A stretch of 64,000 nt of DNA from Chrysemys picta bellii. Taxonomy: Eukaryota; Chordata; Testudines; Emydidae. The position numbers and the translations under genes are program-made. Below, one piece after another: positions 57,050 through 64,000 of the stretch. The notes under the pieces were generated by a model. The model was not told the origin of the DNA. It saw only the letters and a list, made by a program, of their open reading frames with translations, and made no database searches. The DNA is taken from assembly GCF_011386835.1 (NCBI RefSeq), contig NC_088792.1:39050882-39114881 (forward strand), given 5' to 3'. How positions within the stretch are numbered: position 1 is the first letter of the stretch; the number at the start of each line of letters is the position of its first letter.

Positions 57050-58001
57050 TCATGTACCTGTCTTATTGCAGTTGATTTTCAGTCCAATTTGCTGGCTGAA
57101 TATGTTGAGTCCAGTTGTTTTTTCTTGTATATGGTGTTGGGTATGTGATAGGAGTGCGAGACCATCTGCGAAGTCTAGGTCTTCAAGGGATGAGAAGGGT
57201 GTCCATTTAATGCCTCTTGGCATGTCTTCTGTTGTATGCTGCATTACCCAGTTGATGGCAATGCTGAAGAGGATTGCAGACATGACACACCCCTGACGTA
57301 CTCCTGTTTTTTACTTCAAAACTGAGCTTACTGTGATCAACACTGCATGTAAAGTTGAAATAGAAGTTTTTGATGATGTTGATTATACAGAGAGTAATTC
57401 CATATGCCCACAGAATGCGCCATAGGTTGGTCCTGTGAATGCTATAAAAAGCCTTCTCAGTATATGAAGTTTATGTAGAGATGCCATTGCCATTCTAAGC
57501 ATTGTTCTATTACGTTTCGTAGAGTGAAGATCTGGTCTGTGCATTCCCACCCTTTCTGAAAACCAGCTTGCTCTTTTATGAGAACGCTATCAACTGCCTT
57601 TGATATACACTGGACTACGATCTTACAAAATACTTTGCTTGGCCCAGCTAAAAGTGTGATATTACACCAGTTATTACAATTGCAGAGAGTTCCTTTCTTT
57701 GGTATCTTCACTATAGCCCTATTGGTCCACTCATCTGGCACTTTCCCCTTTCCCAGACTGATGTAAAGAGAGGGGCCGGGATAGATGTTGCTAGCTCAGG
57801 ATTTACCTTGAACAATTCTGCATTCAAGTTATCCTTGCCAGGAGCTTTCACATTTTTTAAGGATTTGATGGCTTTGATGATCTCTTCCTTAGTTGGGGTG
57901 TCTGTGTTGATATCAAGATCTTCTTCTGCCTCCTGGATATTTGCTTCTTCTTCCCGTAGCTTCCTGTTCAGCAATTCTTTGAAATGCTCTGTCCAGAGCA
58001 T
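57050..58001 (-). pseudogene. RTE-like reverse transcriptase remnant
   Basis: In order on -: 'EEIIKAIKSLKNVKAPGKDN' and LNAELFK (58001-57711), the RT entry; 'MPDEWTNRAIVKIPKKG', PSKVFCKIVVQCISKAV and EQAGFQKGWECTDQIFTLRN (57741-57457); and 'MSAILFSIAINWVMQHT', then LDFADGLALLSHT (57283-57050). The catalytic FADD box reads FADG, so the second aspartate is missing. Frameshifts and stops divide the domain. The enzyme copied LINE RNA in its active ancestors. Confidence 0.86.
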
Positions 58002-58238
58002 TTTTTATTCTTTTTCTGTTAGTAGGTGGCCTTGTTTGTCCTTGATGAGGGTTTGTTGGTGTCTGCCATTTACCGCCAGTAAGCCATGTCATTTTGAGAC
58101 AGTTCCTTGTTCATCACGGAAGCTACATTCTTTGCTTGTGTTGCCAGATTATCAATATAATGTCGTCTGTCTGCTCTCACAAGGTGTTTGATCTCCCGGT
58201 GTGCCTTGCTATACAGCTTGCGGTATTTGTCCTTGAGC

Positions 58239-58480
58239 CAGGGCCGGCTCCAGGCACCAGCCCAGCAAGCAGGTGCTTGGGGCGGCCAAGGGGAAGGGGC
58301 AGCACGTCAGGCTCTTCGGCGGCAATTTGGCGGTGGATCCCTCGGTCCCTCTCCAAGGAAAGGACCTGCTGCCGAATTGCCGCCAAAGAAGAAAGCAGCA
58401 CGGTGGAGCTGCCGCCGATCGTGATCGCGCCTTTTTTTTTCCCGCCGCTTGGGGCAGCAAAAACCCTGGAGCCAGCCCTG
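58239..58480. mobile_element. hAT-type element inside the RTE-like LINE
   Basis: It starts CAGGGCCGGCTCCAGG and ends CCTGGAGCCAGCCCTG. CCTTGAGC flanks both sides (58231-58238 and 58481-58488), a perfect 8-bp duplication. The interior holds complementary segments (CTTCGGCGGCAATTTGGCGG against CCGAATTGCCGCCAAAG). The right end resembles that of the composite unit. Confidence 0.93.
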
Positions 58481-58850
58481 CCTTGAGCTTCTGTCTAAAA
58501 CTTTTTTTCTTCAGGGCTCGTCTGGTTTCTATGGTGTTCCATATGCTGAGTATAATCCACTCCTTCCTTCACTTCTGCCTGTAGCCTACGCAGGCTTCAC
58601 TGCTTTGTTTATAAATTCCTGTTACTTAGTCCCACTTCTTGTTGATCTGCTCATCTGCATTCCCCTCCTCTTCATAAAGGTCTGCAAGTGCCTGAAACCT
58701 GTTCTTTAACTGCAGAATGAAGGCTTTCTGTATTTATGGGGACTTTAGCTTGTCAATGTCATAATGTCTATGTCCCTTGCTTGGTGGACTCACACTTCTC
58801 AGTTGTAGCTTGATGGAGGCTGTCACAAGGTGGTGGTCGCTGCCAATATC

Positions 58851-59561
58851 TTAACCCCTTCTCACTTTTACATCTGTCAGTGAGTGTTGCCATTTGCCAT
58901 TGAGCATCATATGGTCAATCTGGTTCTTATCTCTGCCGTTTGGAGAATACCATGTCAGCTTGTGAATTTCACAATGTTGAAATAGGGTTACACCAATGAC
59001 TAGGTCATTTATATTGCAGAGATCAACAAGCCTCTCTCTGTTTTCATTAATGGTGCCACACCCATGTCTTCCCATTGCTCTGTCATTGTTTGTGTTGTCC
59101 TTACTGACCTTGGCATTCAGGTCTCCCATGGTGATAGGTTGTGGCGTGGTACTCTCTCTAACTCCGCCTATAATGTAAGGTAGAATTTGTCCTTTACTTT
59201 TTCATCACTGTCATTTGTTGGAGCATAACTCTGAATCAGGGTGATATTATTGTGGTTTCCCTTTCAGTCTGGCTCTTATAAGTCTGCTGCTGATGGACTT
59301 CCATTCAAGCAGGGAATGCTCCACTCCTTTCTTCAAAAGGGTGGCAACATCATCCCATCCAGAATACAGCAAAGTTTCTCTCGAGGCTGCTGTTAAGCTT
59401 CCTGATCCTGTCCATCTGCTCTTGCTGACACCCAGGATGTGTAAGCTGTAACGTTTCATCTCTGCTGTGACCTGAGCTAGCTTCCTTGTTTCGTACATTG
59501 TCCATACGTTACAAAAACCAAGTTCAGTTTTTGTCTTGGTGTTGAGCACTTCAGTCTTCAT
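58851..59561 (-). pseudogene. RTE-like endonuclease remnant
   Basis: The first piece (59561 down) reads 'LGFCNVWTMYETRKLAQVTAEM' in segments, then 'LHILGVSKSRWTGSG' and 'YSGWDD', the N-terminal APE-type blocks. The expected glutamate near 'GVSKSRW' appears as Lys, so a catalytic residue may be lost. The second (59129 to 58851) reads MGDLNAKVSKDN, 'RAMGRHGCGTINENRERL' and KNQIDHMML, the later blocks with GDLNAK. Frameshifts separate them. Confidence 0.8.
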
Positions 59562-59880
59562 GCCAGTGACTTCCTTTTGGCTCTCTCCACTGGCATTGAT
59601 TCCTGAAAGCTATCATACACTGTAACGGCCAATTTCTCCATTGCCGTTTCTGTAACATATGATGTTTTTTACAGGACAGGGTTGTTAGCTCTGTGCCTAA
59701 CCCCCAACCTGGAGGACCAGGGTGTCTGTTTTGTCTGGCCCCTCCCACACAGATCAATCTGGCATGGTTGCACCTACCAGGAGGAAAAAAACTCGCTGAC
59801 ACAGACTCTGGGGATCATTAGAACACACAAGCAATGCCACCACAACAAGGCACAGTTACCAGAAGACAGAAAAATATAAT

Positions 59881-61530
59881 GACGCAGGCCAGAAAAGAAT
59901 TTGAAGAGCAACTAGCCAAAGACTCAAACAGTAACAGCAATTTTTTTTAGGCACATCAGAAGCAGGAAACCTGCTAAATAACCAGTGGGGCCAAGATGTT
60001 AAAGGAGCACTTAAGGAAGATCAGGCCATTGCAGAGAAACTAAATGAATTCTTTGCATCGGTCTTTATGGCTGAGGATGTGAGGGAGATTCCCAAACCTG
60101 AGCCGTTCTTTTTAGGTGACAAATCTGAGGAACTGTCCCATATTGAGGTGTCATTAGAGGAGGTTTTGGAACAAATTGATAAACTAAACAGTAATAAGTC
60201 ACCAAGACCAGATGGTATTCTCCCAGGAGTTCTGAAGGAACTCAAATGTGAAATTGCAGAACTACTAACTGTGGTATGTAACCTTATCATTTAAATCCAC
60301 TTCTGTACCAGATGACTGGAGGACAGCTAATGTGATGCCAATTTTTTAAAAAGGCTCCAGAGGTGATCCTGGCAATTACAGGCCGGTAAGCCTAACTTCA
60401 GTACCAGGCAAATTGGTTGAAACTATAGATGAACACGATTTGATGGGGAAGAGTCAACATGTTTTTTTTTGTAAACGTAAATCATGCCTTACCAATCTAC
60501 TAGAATTTTGAGGGTGTCAAGAAGCATGTGGACAAGAGGGATCCAGTGGATATAGTTTACTTAGATTTTCAGAAAGCCTTTGACAAAGTCCCTCACCAAA
60601 GGCTCATAAGCAGTCATGAGATAAGAGGAAAGGTCATCTCATGGATCAGTAACTGGTCAAAAGATAGGAAACAAAGAGTAGGAATAAATGGTCAGTTTTC
60701 AGAATAGAGAGAGGCAAATAGTGGTATTCCCCAGGGTCTGTACTGGGACCAGTCCTATTCAACATACTCATAAATGATCTAGAAAAAGGGGTAAACAGTG
60801 AGGTGAAAAAATTTGCAGATAATATAAAACTACTCAAGATTGTTAAGTCCAAAGCAGACTGAGAAGAGGTACAAAAGGATCTCACAAAACTGGGTGAGTG
60901 GGCAATAAAGTGGCAGATGAAATTCTGTGTTGATAAATGTAAAATAATGCACATTGGAAAACATAATCCCAACTATACATATACAATGATGGGGTCTAAA
61001 TTAGCTGTTACCACTCAAAGATCTTGGAGTCATTGTGAGTAGTTCTCTGAGCACATCTACTCAATGTGCAGTGGCAGGCAAAAAAGCTAACAGAATGTTG
61101 GGAATCATTAGGAAAGGGATAGATAATAAGACAGAAAATATCATATTGCCTCTATATAAATCCATGGTATGCCCACATCTTGAATACTGCGTGCAGATTT
61201 GGTCGCCCCATCTCAAAAACGATATATTGGAAAAGGTACAGAAAAGGGCAACAAAATGATTAGGGGTATGGAACAGCTTCCATATGAGGAGAGAGTAATA
61301 AGACTGAGACTTTTCCTCTTAGAAAAGAGATGACTAAGAGGGGATATAACAGAGGTCTATAAAATAATGACGGGTATGGAGAAAGTAAATAAGGAAGTGT
61401 TATTTACTCCTTCTCATAACACAAGAGTCACCAAATGAAATGAATAAGCAGCAGGTTTAAAACAAACAAAAGGAAGCTTTTCTTCACACAATGCACAGTC
61501 ACCCTGTGGAACTCTTTACCAGAGGATGCT
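59881..61530 (+). pseudogene. CR1 ORF2 reverse transcriptase and C-terminus
   Basis: After the RTE insertion the CR1 resumes with 'QARKEFEEQLAKDSNSNSN'-like sequence. 60067-60294 reads 'AEDVREIPKPEPFFLGDKSE' and SNKSPRPDGILPGVLKEL, the RT entry with PDG. Later pieces give 'VYLDFQKAFDKVPHQRL' (about 60555), FADNIKLLKI (about 60815; FADD with Asn for the second Asp) and 'CAVAGKKANRMLGIIRK', YKSMVCPHLEYCVQIWSPHL (61035-61259). Stops and frameshifts throughout. The RT entry joins logically to the linker at 56107-56393. Confidence 0.88.
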
Positions 61531-61752
61531 ATGAAGGTCAAGACTATAAATGGGCAGGGATGCACAACTGTGCTCTGAAGTATCCCTAGCTTCTGTTTGC
61601 CAGAAGCTGGGAATGGGCGAGAGGGGACAGATCATTTGATGATTACCCATTCTGTTCATTCCCTCTGAAGCACCTGGCATTGGCCATTGTTGGAAAACAG
61701 GATACTGGGCTAGATGGACCATTGACCTGAGCCAGTATGGCTGTTTTTATGT

Positions 61753-64000
61753 GGTGATAGCAGATACATTTGTTTATACTATGAGTGCACCTGCTCACAC
61801 TGCTCATTCCCTATGAGTTCTAAAACTACATGCCATTTAGGCTTAATATAAAGGTTGTATAAGCACACCTATCTCTCACCTTAGCATATGCTAGTGAACG
61901 TTATGCTAATTGCTGTTGCATAGTTTGGGCTGCGTAAAACATAATGTGCCAGGCAAAAGGCATGTGGATATAGCTTCCTGGCCGGAGGCCCACTCTACCT
62001 ATGCCTTTGGGCTGTCCTTGCCAAAAACACAGTATCCTTTGCACAATTCTGAAAACAATCTTTGTATGGCTATCCCTGAGCTTATGCCAGCTGTCCCACT
62101 TGTTTGTGTGCACCCAAGCATTGGTGTGCATGTACTCTACACATGTCCAGCCACTCCTTTGGAAAAGCAAATCTGTGCCCATCTGCTGCTTGAGGCACAC
62201 ACATTGGGATTTGACCTACAAGAGTTTTTGAATATGCCTTATGCTCACAAATTTGTAAATGGGCCATTTCAGGTTCAGCCAACAGTGCACAAGACAAGTG
62301 AGCTGAGTATTAACAGTCCTCTGCTTTAACAAGGTGGTGCTCCAGGTGACCAAGACTATTCCTTACTAGGTCATAATTCAGTTACTTTATCCCTGCAGTC
62401 ATAGGTAAAGACCAAATCTCTTTTAGTTTTGTGTTGGAATCTGAGGAGAATATTTTAGTCAAGTGTTCCTGAAAGTGGAAAAGGAGAGACCCATGAGCAA
62501 TAGGAAATTCTCACTCCTTCATACCTAAAATAATGGAATTGTCCCTTTATAATTGTTGCTCTGAAAAATGTTGGTGTCTCCTGCCAGTCAATTCTGTACT
62601 ATAGAGGCATGTGCCAAGTTCTGCTAGGATGTGATTTTTATATTTGTTTATTGTTGTGTTTGCTGACTGTACATGATTGGCTGCCCATTAGTACTTCTTC
62701 ACATGCTATGGTAAGATTATTCTTGTTGCTAACTATAATGTCCACTTTGCATAATACTCAAGTGGCAGAATCAGGCCCTGTGATAAACTTTGATTGGCTG
62801 ACCACTTTTAGAATGTCCTTGCTGTATCTCAAGAGTTAAATAGAAAGCAATGTTACCAATCTATAAAACCATCTATCAAGATTTTTCTATAGATTCATAC
62901 TGTTGGAATCATATTACAGAAAATAATGGTTTCTACACCGTGTTATTTTTGTTGCTGTTTACCTATGAAAACTCTAGGCTTAGCTTGTCTAGAACCAAAG
63001 TTGGAAACATATTTCCTCTGACCCTAGTATATGATCTATACTAAGGGTGGATGCTTTCCCAGTAGACAACTTAAATGCACGTTTCCATAACAGCACCCCA
63101 GACAGCCTTAAGCAGAATCATGTCAAAATTGTATTGTTTCTATTGGAAATGTAACTGTGTGGAGTTTCTTTTTTATGTGGTTAAAAGTAAACTCAGACAG
63201 AGGGGGAGGAAAACTGACTGGCTCTTCCTATGCCCACTGATCTGAGTTTCATTTTTTCTCCTCTCCACATAGTTAAGTATAGCCACAGCTTTCAACAAAG
63301 TCTTTTCCATCATTATTATTTATTATCAGTATTATAGTAATACCTAAAGGCTCCACCTCATATTCTCTGTCCAGGGCCTTAATCTGGCTGCAAGACTATC
63401 CTTCCTCTCCACACATTATAAAATACTTGTTATGTACTTTAGCCAATATCCAAGCCTAACAGGCTGATTCTGCTCTCCTTACATTGAGTGTAGTACCTTA
63501 CCCAGCAAGTAATCCCAACCTTCTACTTGTAAAAGGAGCATATTTGATCTGAAGATCAGTGAAAGATGAGATAGAAACTCAGTATCGCTACCAATAAATC
63601 CAATGTCAGTTTTTACAATAATCTTTTAGACTAGAATCTCTTGAATATTTAATCTACTGATGTTTTGTAGACCACCACCTCTAGAGGCTTTCTATAGTAG
63701 GAAAATTATCCAAGGATGACAGTGAGTGCAGCTGAAGTAGTGCAGAACAGTTTAATTGCACATGTAAGTCAGGATAAACCACGTCCAGCTCACTTTCAGA
63801 AACCATGATTAAAATCTGCAAGAATTAATGAAAAAATCATTTTTCCAAGCCCTGAAAAAAGTCAGTAATGGCCTTAATTTGAGAGAACTGCTGCCTGCCC
63901 CAGCAGAAAAGCAGCCATGTTCCAGGTAGCAAACACAGGCCCCATCCTCAAGTGTGATCTACAAGGGCAGGTCTTTATGCCCAAACACAGCCCCATTGCG
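61753..64000. other. No recognised gene to the window end
   Basis: AT-rich sequence. Overlapping frames at 61901-62329 lie on both strands with no motif. A decayed copy of the repeat also seen at 25495 and 44836 lies at 63310-63400. No transposon ends recognised. Confidence 0.4.
63310..63400. repeat. Old interspersed repeat copy (3 of 3 here)
   Basis: TTATTATTTATTATCAGTATTATAGTAATACCTAAAGGCTCC-type sequence, quoted in part as TATAGTAATACCTAAAGGC, matches the start of the segment at 44836. It is truncated by divergence near 63400. Confidence 0.45.

Larger units (their letters stand above)
56394..59869 (-). mobile_element. RTE-like LINE, near full length, 11-bp TSD
   Basis: AAAAATATAAT lies at 56383-56393 and at 59870-59880, a perfect 11-bp target duplication inside the CR1. 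The element is 3,476 bp including a later 242-bp hAT. Its 3' end, at the left, carries short tandem ATG/TGA units, as RTE-type LINEs have. On - it encodes, in order, an APE-type endonuclease, RT and a C-terminal domain. The RTE-like assignment rests on length, tail and protein style, not on a search. Confidence 0.82.
54680..61752 (+). mobile_element. Long CR1 LINE, interrupted by antisense RTE-like LINE
   Basis: The two arms (54680-56393 and 59881-61752) join into about 3.6 kb of CR1: ORF1 esterase-like part, ORF2 endonuclease, linker, RT and C-terminus, and a 3' UTR with 'CACCTGGCATTGGCCATTG' and 'GGCTAGATGGACC' near 61670-61720. The split falls inside the linker. It is 5' incomplete and contains many stops. 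It is the fullest CR1 in the window. Confidence 0.9.

Noticed and set aside
1..64000. CRISPR array, operon, phage or plasmid feature
   Set aside because: No regularly spaced direct repeats with unique spacers, no ribosome-binding sites before tight gene runs, and the content is clearly vertebrate repeat DNA.
1..64000. Endogenous retrovirus coding region
   Set aside because: Only LTR-like segments (33260, 46655, 50362) were seen. I recognised no gag, pol or env frame, so I do not call a provirus.

Overview
This window is non-coding vertebrate chromosome, most likely from a turtle. The inference rests on its repeats: CR1 LINEs dominate (about ten pieces, some ending in tandem ATTCTATGA-type tails), old MIR SINE copies are present, L1 and Alu are absent, and there are many GC-rich hAT-type non-autonomous DNA transposons with CAGGGCCGG ends and Harbinger-type elements with GTCTACAC-bearing ends. 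A crocodilian cannot be excluded. I found no host gene, host exon, tRNA, rRNA, CRISPR array or prokaryote-type operon. The long open frames lie in transposon proteins or low-complexity DNA.

Layout. 1-5600: microsatellites, a pogo/Tigger-like MITE, an antisense MIR split by a MITE, a Harbinger-like MITE, then quiet AT-rich DNA. 5.6-13.1 kb: two decayed CR1 pieces, a hAT element with a target-site duplication (TSD), an antisense CR1 with a TSD inside an older AT-rich repeat, a MITE and another hAT. 16.8-17.7 kb: a hAT inside a hAT, both with perfect 8-bp TSDs. 19,070-23,111: the best gene-bearing object, a 4.0-kb PIF/Harbinger transposon carrying both family genes (DDE transposase on +, Myb/SANT-like protein on -), convergent, inactivated by stops and frameshifts, flanked by TAA. 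26.7-29.3 kb: a hAT hosting two further hATs of the same superfamily, one holding a GC-rich tandem array. 32.5-33.9 kb: the 3' end of a LINE hit by a solo LTR with a 5-bp TSD. 36-40.9 kb: a hAT and several CR1 pieces in both orientations. 42.6-43.4 kb: a hAT. 46.3-47.6 kb: a CR1 whose middle is replaced by an LTR fragment. 47.9-48.7 kb: a MIR split by a hAT-like element. 50.4-54.1 kb: an LTR-type repeat hit by an apparent composite hAT-CR1-hAT unit. 54.7-61.75 kb: a long CR1 (esterase-like ORF1, endonuclease, reverse transcriptase) split by an antisense 3.5-kb RTE-like LINE with an 11-bp TSD, itself hit by a hAT with an 8-bp TSD. The last 2.2 kb is quiet.

No genes work together here except the two Harbinger genes, whose family members encode the transposase and its DNA-binding partner. 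The value of the window is its insertion record: nested TSDs give a relative order of activity in which MIR and CR1 are oldest, an RTE-like LINE and LTR elements are intermediate, and CAGGGCCGG hATs come late and often land in earlier copies of themselves. The most unusual objects are the composite hAT-CR1-hAT unit, the central hairpin that hAT subfamilies share despite different stems, and the duplicated leader of the Harbinger transposase gene. Clade names are from recognised motifs, not database searches. Many boundaries of old repeats are approximate.
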